In this document: one piece after another, positions 49,598-57,602 of the stretch | How positions within the stretch are numbered: the first letter of the stretch is position 1 | Layout of the letters: every line of letters begins with the position of its first letter | Assembly: GCA_963695805.1 (NCBI GenBank) | Contig: CAVOHV010000015.1 | Span: forward strand, 310,001 to 374,000 | Reading direction: 5' to 3' | DNA length: 64,000 nt | From: DASUPK01 sp963695805 | Lineage (GTDB): Bacteria > Actinomycetota > Thermoleophilia > Solirubrobacterales > 70-9 | Made by a program: the position numbers and the translations under genes | Notes under the pieces: generated by a model | Databases searched by the model: none | Told to the model about the DNA's origin: nothing | What the model saw: the letters and a program-made list of their open reading frames with translations, nothing else

Positions 49598-50239
49598 ATG
49601 GCGCGGGCGAGGACCCATGACGACGGCTGCGGGATAGCCCACGCTTCCGACCTGCTCGGGCAGCGCTGGGCGCTGCTCGTCGTCCGGGAGTTGCTGCTCG
49701 GGCCGAAACGCTTCACCGACCTGCGCGCCGGGATTCCCGACATCAGCCCGAACGTGCTCGGCCAGCGCCTGCGCGAGCTCGAGGAATCCGGGATCGTCAG
49801 GCGCCGCAAGCTCGCGCCTCCGGCCGCCGTCCAGGTCTACGAGCTCACCGAGTGGGGGAACGAGCTTGAGCCCGGGGTCCTGGCGCTCGGCCGCTGGGCC
49901 AGCCAGTCCCCCTCCTTCCCTCGCGGCGTCGAGATGGGTCCGGACTCGCTGGTCCTGGCGTTGAAGTCGACGTTCCAGCCCGAGAAGGCCGACGGGCTCG
50001 AGGCCGTGTACGAGCTCCGGCTGGGGGACGTGCCTTTCAACATCTCAGTGAAAGAGGGGAAGTTCCGAGCGGCTCGTGGCGAGGCCGAGAGCGCCGACGC
50101 GGTGATTGAGGCCGACCCCGGCACCATCGCGGGTGTCGTCTTCGGCGGAAGCCGGCTGGGCAAGGCGGTGGATTCCGGAGAAGTCGCGATCGAGGGCAGC
50201 CGCCGGGCCGCCAACGCCCTCTTCCGCGCGCTCAGCTGA
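49598..50239 (+). CDS. HxlR-family regulator with C-terminal SCP2-like domain
   Basis: A 213-residue protein. Residues 1-100 are a winged helix of the HxlR type (LLGQRWALLVVRELLLGPKR, FTDLRAGIPDISPNVLGQRL, LEESGIVRRR), with a single Cys near the N-terminus (DDGCGIAHAS) where HxlR proteins sense electrophiles. Residues about 120-213 resemble an SCP2 sterol-carrier fold (AVIEADPGTIAGVVFGG), a combination known in actinobacteria. It probably binds the 42-bp dyad upstream and controls itself and the double VOC gene. The ligand is unknown. Confidence 0.82.
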   Translation: MARARTHDDGCGIAHASDLLGQRWALLVVRELLLGPKRFTDLRAGIPDISPNVLGQRLRELEESGIVRRRKLAPPAAVQVYELTEWGNELEPGVLALGRWASQSPSFPRGVEMGPDSLVLALKSTFQPEKADGLEAVYELRLGDVPFNISVKEGKFRAARGEAESADAVIEADPGTIAGVVFGGSRLGKAVDSGEVAIEGSRRAANALFRALS

Positions 50240-50359
50240 ACCGCCAAATCGCACCGACTTGGCTGAGCCCGCCCTCCTTCATTGCCGATTTTTCGACCTT
50301 CCCGTCACAACCGGCCCGGCCCTCTCGTCTCCCAAACAGAACGACGAAAGGAGCCGCCC

Positions 50360-50660
50360 ATGGAAAGCGAAACCGCCGCCCACCCGCGCTGAGATCGTGG
50401 ACGAGGCCTCGAAGTGGGGAGTCGGCGCCGGGATCCTCGTGACCGCACTCGCGCCGCTCTCATTGCCGATTTTGATCCTGACCCTCGTTGCGGTGCTGCC
50501 TCTGATCGTGCCGCTGCTGGCGGTGGGCCTGGTGGTAGGCGTGATCGCGCTGCCTGTCCTACTGATCAGGAAGGTTCGCCGTTCGGTGAGTGGGTTCGGA
50601 TTGCGCCGTCGCGGCCGTCGGTCTGCGGAACCAGCTCCGAAGCCGGTGACCGGGCACTAA
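50360..50660 (+). CDS. Small hydrophobic membrane protein (probable frameshift near the start)
   Basis: AAAGGAG six bases before ATG 50360 is a good ribosome site, but that frame stops after ten codons (MESETAAHPR). The neighbouring frame continues RAEIVDEASKWGVGAGILVT, a hydrophobic helix hairpin (LPILILTLVAVLPLIVPLL, VGVIALPVLLI) and a basic tail. Losing one C in the run near 50380 joins the two into a protein of about 100 residues. If the sequence is right, translation would have to start at GTG 50397. The function is unknown; the 120 bp upstream hold no other gene. Confidence 0.5.
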
Positions 50661-50683
50661 GGCCAGGCGCAGGTTCTGCGCCA

Positions 50684-51175
50684 CTAGGACTCCGCCAGCA
50701 GGTCCCTGTAGTCGCCGTGGTGGAAGAGGAGCGGCTGACCCTCGCTCGCCTCGGCCTCCAGCACCTTGCCGGTAAGGATCAGGTGGTCCCCGCCGTCGAT
50801 CAGGTCGCGGAGCTCGCAGGCGACCCAGACGAGCGCTCCCTCGAGCCACGGCAACCCCTGCCGCTCGGTCCATTCGACCCCCTCCCACTTGGCCGACTCC
50901 GGGTCCTTGGCGGAGAAGCGGCGCGCCAGCTCGGCCTGTCCGGCGGCGAGGGCGTTGACGCCGAACTGTCCCTGGGCCCGCACGGAGGTGAGCGTCCGCG
51001 ATCCCCGATCGAGACAGGCGAGCATCATCGGCGGATCGAGGGAGAGCGACGTGACCGCGTTCGCGGTCGCGCCCGAGGGGCCCTGCTGCCCGACCGCCGT
51101 GACCACGGTCACGCCCGTCGCGTAGACGCTGAGCGCGCCCCGAAACTCCTCCGGGCTGACCCCGTCGCCGGCCAT
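50684..51175 (-). CDS. Flavin reductase-like FMN-binding protein
   Basis: A 163-residue flavin reductase domain protein of the HpaC/NtaB type: FRGALSVYATGVTVVTAVGQ, GATANAVTSLSLDPPMMLAC, then GQFGVNALAAGQAELARRFS and GDHLILTGKVLEAE. Such proteins reduce FMN/FAD with NAD(P)H for a partner monooxygenase or act alone. It is not adjacent to an obvious monooxygenase. TAGCTT and 6 nt precede the ATG, so the mRNA is likely leaderless; it is divergent from the cytochrome gene. Confidence 0.82.
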   Translation of the reverse strand: MAGDGVSPEEFRGALSVYATGVTVVTAVGQQGPSGATANAVTSLSLDPPMMLACLDRGSRTLTSVRAQGQFGVNALAAGQAELARRFSAKDPESAKWEGVEWTERQGLPWLEGALVWVACELRDLIDGGDHLILTGKVLEAEASEGQPLLFHHGDYRDLLAES

Positions 51176-51230
51176 GCCTGAAAGCTACGTGCCCTGGGTC
51201 CCCGGCGGATCTGGGCTCGAACCACTCGCA

Positions 51231-51236
51231 TATGAT
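51231..51236 (+). promoter_or_regulatory. -10 box of the cytochrome c gene
   Basis: TATGAT lies 8 nt before the GTG at 51245, another leaderless arrangement. The divergent flavin reductase has its own TAGCTT box at 51187-51182. Confidence 0.45.
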
Positions 51237-51244
51237 CCCGCCGC

Positions 51245-51652
51245 GTGCGAGGGGCTCTCCTACTGATCGCTGTAGCCGCGGTCGCCGCGGCCACGGGTTG
51301 TGGAACCCAGGGGATCCAGGTCTCCAGCGATGACCCCACCCACGAGGGCGCCGAGATCTTCGCCCAGCGCTGCTCCGGCTGCCACACCCTCACCCCGGCC
51401 GGCACGGAGGGGACCGCCAATCGCAGTGAGCGCGTGCAGGGCCCGAACCTCGATCAGCGCCACGAGACGATGGCCGACGTCATCTACGCGATCCGGAACG
51501 GCGGTTTCTCCGGGGCGATCATGCCCCAGAACATCGTGGTCGGCGCAGACGCGCAGAAGGTCGCCGCCTTCGTCTCGAAGTACGCGGGCGAGGACGTCAC
51601 CGAGCAGCCCGCGCCCGCCCAGACGACGACCAGCCCAACCCCCGCTCCTTGA
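51245..51652 (+). CDS. Monoheme cytochrome c lipoprotein
   Basis: A 135-residue protein with a lipoprotein signal peptide whose lipobox ends in AAATGC, the Cys near residue 19 being the lipid anchor. The heme c motif is CSGCH (about residue 43) and the axial Met is in AIMPQNIVV. The C-terminus is Thr/Pro/Ala-rich and flexible. It would sit on the outer face of the membrane as a small electron carrier. GTG start 51245. The serS gene follows 19 bp after its stop. Confidence 0.85.
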   Translation: MRGALLLIAVAAVAAATGCGTQGIQVSSDDPTHEGAEIFAQRCSGCHTLTPAGTEGTANRSERVQGPNLDQRHETMADVIYAIRNGGFSGAIMPQNIVVGADAQKVAAFVSKYAGEDVTEQPAPAQTTTSPTPAP

Positions 51653-51671
51653 GCGCTCGGGGGACCGAGCC

Positions 51672-52952
51672 ACGCTCGATCTGAAGCAGATCCGCAGCGA
51701 CCCGGAGGGGGTCCGCTTAGCGCTCAGCAGACGGGGCGCGGCGGAGGAACTTGACGAGCTGATCGAGGCGGATGAGCGGCGGCGCGAGCTCAACACGCGG
51801 ATCGACGCAATCAGAGCCGAGCAGAACAAGCTCTCCTCGGAGATCGAGGAGGCCGCCAGGGCGGGCAAGGTCAACGAGCCGGAGTTCGCCGAGTTGCGCC
51901 AGAAGTCGAGCGCGCTCAAGTCGGAGCTCAAAGAGCTCGAGCCGCAGCTCGACGAGCTCGACCGGCGGCGGGAGGAGCTGCTCGTCTCGCTTCCCAACCT
52001 GGCGGAGCCCGAGGCGCCCGACGGCGATACCGAGGAGGACAACGTCACGCTGCGCGAGGTGGGGGAGCGCCCTGACTTCGACTTCGAGCCGCTCGACCAC
52101 CTCGACCTCGGCCAACGACACGGCTGGATCGAGATGGAGGCGGCGGCGAACCTCTCCGGCTCGCGCTTCGCCTACCTGCTCGGCGATCTGGTCATGGTCG
52201 AGCTGGCGCTGATCCGCTTCGCCGTTGAGCTGATCCGCGCGGAGGGCTTCCAGCCGACCGTCCCGCCAGTGCTCGTCCGCGAGCGCGCCCTCTACGGAAC
52301 TGGCGTATTCCCGGGCGACCGCGAGATGATCTACGAGGTGCCGAAGGACGAGCTCTTCCTGGTCGGCACCTCCGAGGTCTCACTTGCCTCCCTGCATGCG
52401 GACCAGATCATGGACGCGGACGAGCTGCCCAAGCGCTACGGCGGTATTTCGACGTGCTTCCGGAGAGAGGCCGGCGCCGCTGGCCGTGACACGCGGGGGA
52501 TCTTCCGCGTCCATCAGTTCGACAAGGTCGAGATGTTCAGCTTCGTCGAACCGGACGCCTCCCGCGAGGAGCACGAGAGGATCCTCGCGATCCAAGAGCG
52601 CATCCTCAGCGCTCTTGAGATTCCCTACCGGGTGGTGGACATCGCGGTGGGTGACCTCGGCGCTCCCGCCGCCCGCAAGTTCGATTGCGAGGCCTGGATT
52701 CCGAGCCAGGCGCGCTACCGCGAGTTGACAAGCTGCTCGAACACCACCGACTATCAGGCACGACGCCTGTCCAGTCGGTACCGTCCCGCGCAAGGAGAAT
52801 CCCCGGAACCTGTGCACACTCTGAACGGAACCGCAGTCGCTGTGGGTCGAACCCTGATCGCGCTGCTGGAGAACGGACAGAGGGAGGACGGAACGGTGGA
52901 TCTTCCGACCGCATTGCAGGAATTTGGCACTCCGGAAAGGATTCCCACCTAA
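51672..52952 (+). CDS. serS: Seryl-tRNA synthetase
   Basis: A protein of 426 residues. The N-terminal coiled-coil arm (LDLKQIRSDPEGVRLALSRR to about residue 110) binds tRNA-Ser, and class II motifs include FPGDREMIYEVPKDELFLVG, ISTCFRREAGAAGRDTRGIF and VHTLNGTAVAVGRTLIALLE. The homologous start would be the codon before LDLKQI, but it is ACG (51672-51674), not ATG; no ATG, GTG or TTG is available in this frame close by. Either ACG is used or the base is a sequence error. Two tRNA-Ser genes lie within 10 kb. The stop overlaps the next gene's ATG. Confidence 0.9.
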   Translation, partial: TLDLKQIRSDPEGVRLALSRRGAAEELDELIEADERRRELNTRIDAIRAEQNKLSSEIEEAARAGKVNEPEFAELRQKSSALKSELKELEPQLDELDRRREELLVSLPNLAEPEAPDGDTEEDNVTLREVGERPDFDFEPLDHLDLGQRHGWIEMEAAANLSGSRFAYLLGDLVMVELALIRFAVELIRAEGFQPTVPPVLVRERALYGTGVFPGDREMIYEVPKDELFLVGTSEVSLASLHADQIMDADELPKRYGGISTCFRREAGAAGRDTRGIFRVHQFDKVEMFSFVEPDASREEHERILAIQERILSALEIPYRVVDIAVGDLGAPAARKFDCEAWIPSQARYRELTSCSNTTDYQARRLSSRYRPAQGESPEPVHTLNGTAVAVGRTLIALLENGQREDGTVDLPTALQEFGTPERIPT

Positions 52953-53596
52953 TGACGCCCGCCTCCTCCCCCAAACGAGTGGTCCTCTGCGACGACCACG
53001 AGATCGTGCGCGAAGCGATCAAGGCGCGGATGGCCGACGTCGAAGGAGTCGAGATCGTCGGCGAGGCCGAGACCGGCGAGGAGGTCGTCGATGTCGTCAA
53101 GGACCTCGAGCCCGACGTCTGCATCGTCGACGTCGAGCTGCCGGGCAAGGACGGCATCGACGCCACCAAGGACATCCTCAAGGCCCGCCCCGAGACCAGG
53201 GTGATCATCTTCACTGCCCACGCCCAGCCCGACCTCCTGACGCTGGCGCTCCGGGCAGGCGCCTCCGGCTATGTGCTGAAGTCGGCCCCGAGCGAGGACA
53301 TCGCTCGCGCGATCGAGGTGGTCGCGGGCGGGGGCACCTTCGTCGGCACCGAGCTCGGTCAGGGCGCGGGAGAGGTCGAGAAGCTGCTCGAGCTGACCCC
53401 CCGCGAGCGTGAGATCCTCGAGCTGCTCGCGGAGGGCCTGCGCGTCAAGCAGATCGCCGATCGTCTCTCGCTCAGCCCCGCCACGGTCCACACCCACGTC
53501 CGGAATGCCATCGCCCGGATGGAGGTCGACACGCGGACCGAGGCGGTTGCCCTAGCCGTGCGCTTCAGTTATCTGGGCGCCGGCGGCAAGGTCTGA
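52952..53596 (+). CDS. LuxR/NarL-family response regulator
   Basis: A 214-residue protein: receiver domain (VVLCDDHEIVREA, phospho-Asp in CIVDVELPGKDG, Lys in YVLKSAPSED), then a LuxR-type HTH (LTPREREILELLAEG, IADRLSLSPATVHTHV). ATG overlaps the serS stop (TAATG), so it is co-transcribed with serS. No histidine kinase is adjacent; the partner kinase is unknown. Confidence 0.9.
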   Translation: MTPASSPKRVVLCDDHEIVREAIKARMADVEGVEIVGEAETGEEVVDVVKDLEPDVCIVDVELPGKDGIDATKDILKARPETRVIIFTAHAQPDLLTLALRAGASGYVLKSAPSEDIARAIEVVAGGGTFVGTELGQGAGEVEKLLELTPREREILELLAEGLRVKQIADRLSLSPATVHTHVRNAIARMEVDTRTEAVALAVRFSYLGAGGKV

Positions 53597-53609
53597 GCTC
53601 TGAGTTGAG

Positions 53610-54014
53610 TTAGGAGTCGTCCTCGGGCTTGAACTCGAGGGCGCACCCGTTGATGCAGTAGCGCTGGCCGGTCGTGTCAGCCGGGCCGTCGTTGAAGACG
53701 TGGCCCAGGTGGGCGTCACAGCGTGAGCAGAGGACCTCGGTCCGCCGCATCAGGAAGCTGTTGTCCGCCTCGGTCTCGACGAACTCATCGCCCATCGGCC
53801 TGTCGAAGCTTGGCCAGCCGGTGCCGGAATCGAACTTGTTGTCCGAGCTGAACACCGGCTGCCCGCAGGCCACACAAACGAACTCTCCCGGCTCCTTGAC
53901 GTCGTTGAGCTCGCTGGTGAACGGCGCCTCGGTGCCCTTGTTGCGCACCACCTCGTACTGCTCGGGGGTGAGCTCCTGGCGCCACTCCTGCTCGCTCTTC
54001 TTGACCTTCTCCAA
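53610..54014 (-). CDS. msrB: Peptide-methionine (R)-S-oxide reductase
   Basis: A 134-residue MsrB. Zinc is held by CVACG and CSRCD pairs; SGTGWPSFDRP and RCDAHLGHVFNDGP are the substrate loop; the catalytic Cys is in RYCINGCALEF, where the second Cys replaces the usual Ser/Ala and could be a resolving residue. It repairs methionine R-sulfoxide in proteins. TTG start at 54014 with GAGG-type ribosome site upstream. It is convergent with the response regulator gene. Confidence 0.92.
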   Translation of the reverse strand: MEKVKKSEQEWRQELTPEQYEVVRNKGTEAPFTSELNDVKEPGEFVCVACGQPVFSSDNKFDSGTGWPSFDRPMGDEFVETEADNSFLMRRTEVLCSRCDAHLGHVFNDGPADTTGQRYCINGCALEFKPEDDS

Positions 54015-54105
54015 AGTCTTTACCTCGCTTCCTTGGGGGTACTGACCAGGTTAACCCGGTCGATTACACAGTCCACCGGGCGGCCGCTTCGTTACGGAAA
54101 TTAGG

Positions 54106-54918
54106 ATGCCGCCGGTGCCCGAATCGTTCTACGAGCCCGACGGGGATCACTACGTCGCCACCGAGCTCACCCGCGGGCCCTGGGATCCCGGTGCACAGCA
54201 CGCCGGGCCGCCCGCCGCCCTGATCGGCCGGGAGATCGAGCGTCTCGGCGGAGGCAGGATGGGCGGCGGCGACGGCCCTCCCGCGCAGGTGGCGCGGGTC
54301 ACCTACGAAATCCTCCGGTCGGTCCCGATCGCGCGCCTTCGCGTCGAGGCCGAGGTTGTCCGCCCCGGTCGCCGCGTCGAGCTGGTCGAGGCCACACTGG
54401 CCGACGAGGACGGTGAGCCCCTGGTCCGCGCTCGGGGCTGGCGCCTGCGCACCGATCGGGTCAACTTCGAGCCGCCGGCACGGAGCGAGGATCCGCCGCC
54501 GGGACCCGACCAAGCGACGCCGGAGAGATTCCCGGACGTCGGGTTCGAGACCGGCTACCACTCGGTGGTGGAACACCGGTTCGCGCGGGGCTCCTTCGCC
54601 GAGCTCGGGCCGGCGACGGTCTGGCTGCGCATGGGCGTCCCCCTGCTCCCCGGCGAGGACCCGAGCCCGCTGCAGCGGGTGCTGGTCGCGGCCGATTCAG
54701 GCAACGGGGTAAGCGTCACCCTGGACTGGCGGCGCCACCTCTTCATCAACGTGGACCTCACCGTGCACCTCCACCGGATGCCCGCCGGGGAGTGGGTCTG
54801 CCTCGACGCCGAGACCTTCCCGGAGGCGAGCGGCGTCGGGATGGCGGACACCCAGCTGCTGGATGAGCGCGGCCAGATCGGCAGGGCGGTCCAGACCCTG
54901 CTGGTGGCGGAGCGCTAG
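54106..54918 (+). CDS. Acyl-CoA thioesterase family protein (double hotdog)
   Basis: A 270-residue protein with two hotdog repeats: WDPGAQHAGPPAALIGREIE in the first, and a second from about residue 150 with GSFAELGPATVWLRMGVPLL and RHLFINVDLTVHLHRMPAGE, closing with ASGVGMADTQLLDERGQIGR. This is the TesB-like/4HBT_3 pattern common in actinobacteria. It probably hydrolyses acyl-CoA. GTG 54115 preceded by TAGGAT and 7 nt is a competing start to ATG 54106. Confidence 0.8.
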   Translation: MPPVPESFYEPDGDHYVATELTRGPWDPGAQHAGPPAALIGREIERLGGGRMGGGDGPPAQVARVTYEILRSVPIARLRVEAEVVRPGRRVELVEATLADEDGEPLVRARGWRLRTDRVNFEPPARSEDPPPGPDQATPERFPDVGFETGYHSVVEHRFARGSFAELGPATVWLRMGVPLLPGEDPSPLQRVLVAADSGNGVSVTLDWRRHLFINVDLTVHLHRMPAGEWVCLDAETFPEASGVGMADTQLLDERGQIGRAVQTLLVAER

Positions 54919-54976
54919 CGGCGCATAACGATTTACACCGTGCGAGACTGCCCGCGGTAGGGATCCCGGGGAGCGG

Positions 54977-56155
54977 ATGCGGAGAGTCATGGACAAGCGC
55001 AGGCAGGGTCGTCGCGGCTTGATCGCCGCTGGCCTGGCGACGCTCGCCTGCACGCTCGGCCTGTCGGGGATCGCGACGGCCGGACCGGACCAGCTAAAGG
55101 GCGGGTCCGTGGTGATCCAGCTGCAGAACGCGCGCGGCCTGAAGCTGAAGCCGAAGAACCTCAACCTGCGGATCGCCAGCGGGTCGGTCGACCCCATCTC
55201 CGGCGCCGGGACGGTGCAGGTCAACGGCGCCTTCCGGGCGAAGCGTGGCAAGGGCAAGGCCAAGGTGAAGATCACCCGCCTGAGCCTTGGGGCCAACGGC
55301 GGGCCGGGCAATATTGCGGCGAAGGTGGGCAAGAGCAATGTCGGCTCGTTCGCCACGCTCTCCGGCGGAACGGTCGCTAGAAACGGCTTCGGCGCGACCA
55401 TCTCGAACATCACCGCCAAGATCGCCGGCAAGGGCGCGCAGGCGCTCAGTCGTGCCTTTTCGCCGACCAAGGGCAAAGGAGCCAAGAAGTCCGCCGGCGG
55501 CCGGGTCAAGGCGGGGCAGCCGCTCGGGACGATCGTCTCGATCACCACCGATCCCCTCGCGGTCGAGGTCGTGCCCGGAACCGGCACCCTCACCCTCCAC
55601 ACCGACCTTGGCGGGGCCTTCGCCAGCAAGCTTCCGCAGCACTGCATCTCCCTGCTGGGCGTCACCGCGATCCCACCGGGCGAGATGCTGCTGGTTCCTC
55701 CAGGCGCCTTCTCATTCCCTGTGTCGGGTGGTTCTGCCGCCCCCGACTTCAGCGCCGGCGAGGTACTGACCGCCGGTGGTCAGGCGCTGACCAAGGACAA
55801 TGGACTCCTCACCCCGGGATCCTGCACGGGTACTGCCCCTCCGGTCGGAACCAAACTGGTGAGCACGGAGATCGGCGTGAACTTCGCCAACAACCTCCTC
55901 AACTCAACGGCGGCGCTGCCGACCGGGACGAGCCTCAGGGCCCCGCTCGCGGACATCGATTTCTCGACGGGCTCCCGGTCGTTCGACCCGAGCACAAACA
56001 CTCTGTCCGTCACCAACGCGACCGTCGGGCTCAGCTTTCCAGCCGCCCTGACGCTGAATGAGTTCTTCCCGACTCAGTCGGGGAACCCAGGCGACGATTT
56101 CGTCGAGGGCGACGGGATCGGCACGATCGACCTCACCGGCGTCAAGCTGCGCTAG
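54977..56155 (+). CDS. Secreted protein of unknown function
   Basis: A 392-residue protein with a signal peptide (RRGLIAAGLATLACTLGLSG, cleavage after ATA near residue 36). The mature part is beta-rich and Gly/Lys/Ala-rich (GTVQVNGAFRAKRGKGKAKV), with a second region after residue 200 (LHTDLGGAFASKLPQH, EIGVNFANNLLNSTAALP). It may belong to a thermoleophilial family of exported beta-proteins, but I do not recognise it. GGGGAG stands 3 nt before ATG 54977; ATG 54989 is an alternative. tRNA-Ser on the other strand begins directly after the stop. Confidence 0.6.
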   Translation: MRRVMDKRRQGRRGLIAAGLATLACTLGLSGIATAGPDQLKGGSVVIQLQNARGLKLKPKNLNLRIASGSVDPISGAGTVQVNGAFRAKRGKGKAKVKITRLSLGANGGPGNIAAKVGKSNVGSFATLSGGTVARNGFGATISNITAKIAGKGAQALSRAFSPTKGKGAKKSAGGRVKAGQPLGTIVSITTDPLAVEVVPGTGTLTLHTDLGGAFASKLPQHCISLLGVTAIPPGEMLLVPPGAFSFPVSGGSAAPDFSAGEVLTAGGQALTKDNGLLTPGSCTGTAPPVGTKLVSTEIGVNFANNLLNSTAALPTGTSLRAPLADIDFSTGSRSFDPSTNTLSVTNATVGLSFPAALTLNEFFPTQSGNPGDDFVEGDGIGTIDLTGVKLR

Positions 56156-56246
56156 CGGAGGGGGAGGGATTCGAACCCCCGGACCGGGAGGACCCGGTCA
56201 ACAGCTTTCAAGGCTGCCGCAATCAACCAGACTCTGCCACCCCTCC
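56156..56246 (-). tRNA. tRNA-Ser (UGA anticodon)
   Basis: A 91-nt minus-strand gene. Acceptor strands GGAGGGG and CCCCTCC pair fully, with discriminator G. The anticodon loop CTTGAAA gives TGA, the T-arm contains GGTTCGAATCC, and the long variable arm (near GACCGGG/CCCGGTC) is as expected for tRNA-Ser. No CCA is encoded. It lies immediately after the stop of a convergent gene. Confidence 0.95.
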
Positions 56247-56276
56247 GGGTGAGGCAAGGCTATCTACGCTGCAGCC

Positions 56277-57602
56277 ATGCCTGAATGGCGCAATTGGACG
56301 GGGGATCAGCGCTGCGTCCCAGCAAGGATCGAGCGGCCTCGGGATCGGGGCGACCTGATCGAGGCGGTGAAGCGGGCCACCGACCAGGGCCTAACCGTCC
56401 GCGCCGTCGGTTCGGGCCATTCCTTCACCGATGTGGCGTGCACGGGCGGGGTTCTGTTCGAGATGGACGGCCTGGACCGCGTGCTGGACGTCCAGCGCGA
56501 CTCGGGCCTGGTCAAGGTGGAGGCGGGCATCGGCCTGCGAGCGCTGAGCGAGCTGATCTGGGGCCATGGCATGGCCCTCGAGAACCTCGGCGACATCGAC
56601 CGGCAGACGATCTCCGGCGCGGTCGCCACAGGCACGCATGGCACCGGGTCCCGTTTTCGCAACCTCTCCTCGGTGATCGAGGCGATGGAGCTGGTTCTGC
56701 CCGACGGGACCCTGCTCGACGTCTCCCCGGCCTCTGAGCCTGAGTTGCTGCCGGCCGCACGGATTGGCCTCGGGGCGCTCGGTGTGATCGCAAGCCTGAC
56801 GCTCCAGACCGTACCGGCGTTCACCATCCGCCGCACCGACTCGCCGCTGCCGCTGAGCGAGACGCTCGAGCGGCTCCAGGACCTGGCCGACGGCTCGGAC
56901 CATTTCGAGTTCTATGTCTTCCCCCACACCGAGGTGGCCTTGCTCCGCCAGAGCAATCGCACCGACGAGCCGCCGAACCCGCGCAACGCCGCGCTCGAGT
57001 TCGGCCAAGAGGTGATCCTCGAGAACTGGGTTCTGGGGGCGATTGCGCGCGCCGGGCGCCTGCTGCCGTCCAGGATCCCGAGGCTCTCGCGCTTCGTCTC
57101 CTCGCAGCTCGCCAAGAGCGTCAAGACGGATCGCAGCTACCGCGTCTTCGCCAGCAGGCGGATGGTCCGCTTCACCGAGATGGAGTACGCGATCCCGCGC
57201 CGCCACGCAGCCGAGGCAATCCCGAGGGTGCTCGAGGCGGCCGAGCGGGCGGACCCGCCGGTCGGCTTCCCCATCGAGGTGCGGTTCGTCGCCGGCGACG
57301 ACTCGATGCTCAGCCCGGCCCACGATCGGGACACCTGCTACATCGCGGTCCACCAGTACCAGGGGATGGCCTGGGAGAGCTACTTCCGCTCGGTCGAGGC
57401 GATCATGGACTCCTACGGCGGCCGCCCGCATTGGGGCAAGCGCCACTTCCAGACGGCCACGACGCTGGCCGAGCGCTATCCGCGCTGGGAGGATTTTCTC
57501 GCCGCCCGCGCCCGCCTCGACCCCGAGGGCACCTTCCGGAACCAGTACCTGGACCGGGTGCTGGGTCCTACGAGATCAGCTCTCCAAGCCGCGCGGACCT
57601 GA
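56277..57602 (+). CDS. FAD-dependent sugar-lactone oxidase (ALO family)
   Basis: A 441-residue protein. The FAD domain has VGSGHSFTDVACTGG, where the His is the usual covalent flavin site, ISGAVATGTHGTGSRFRNLS and GLGALGVIASLTLQTVP. The C-terminal substrate domain ends in PHWGKRHF, the HWGK motif of D-arabinono-1,4-lactone/L-gulonolactone oxidases. It oxidises an aldonolactone with O2 or another acceptor. TACGCT and 6 nt precede the ATG. Its 3' end overlaps the convergent GGDEF-EAL gene by 35 bp. Confidence 0.88.
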   Translation: MPEWRNWTGDQRCVPARIERPRDRGDLIEAVKRATDQGLTVRAVGSGHSFTDVACTGGVLFEMDGLDRVLDVQRDSGLVKVEAGIGLRALSELIWGHGMALENLGDIDRQTISGAVATGTHGTGSRFRNLSSVIEAMELVLPDGTLLDVSPASEPELLPAARIGLGALGVIASLTLQTVPAFTIRRTDSPLPLSETLERLQDLADGSDHFEFYVFPHTEVALLRQSNRTDEPPNPRNAALEFGQEVILENWVLGAIARAGRLLPSRIPRLSRFVSSQLAKSVKTDRSYRVFASRRMVRFTEMEYAIPRRHAAEAIPRVLEAAERADPPVGFPIEVRFVAGDDSMLSPAHDRDTCYIAVHQYQGMAWESYFRSVEAIMDSYGGRPHWGKRHFQTATTLAERYPRWEDFLAARARLDPEGTFRNQYLDRVLGPTRSALQAART

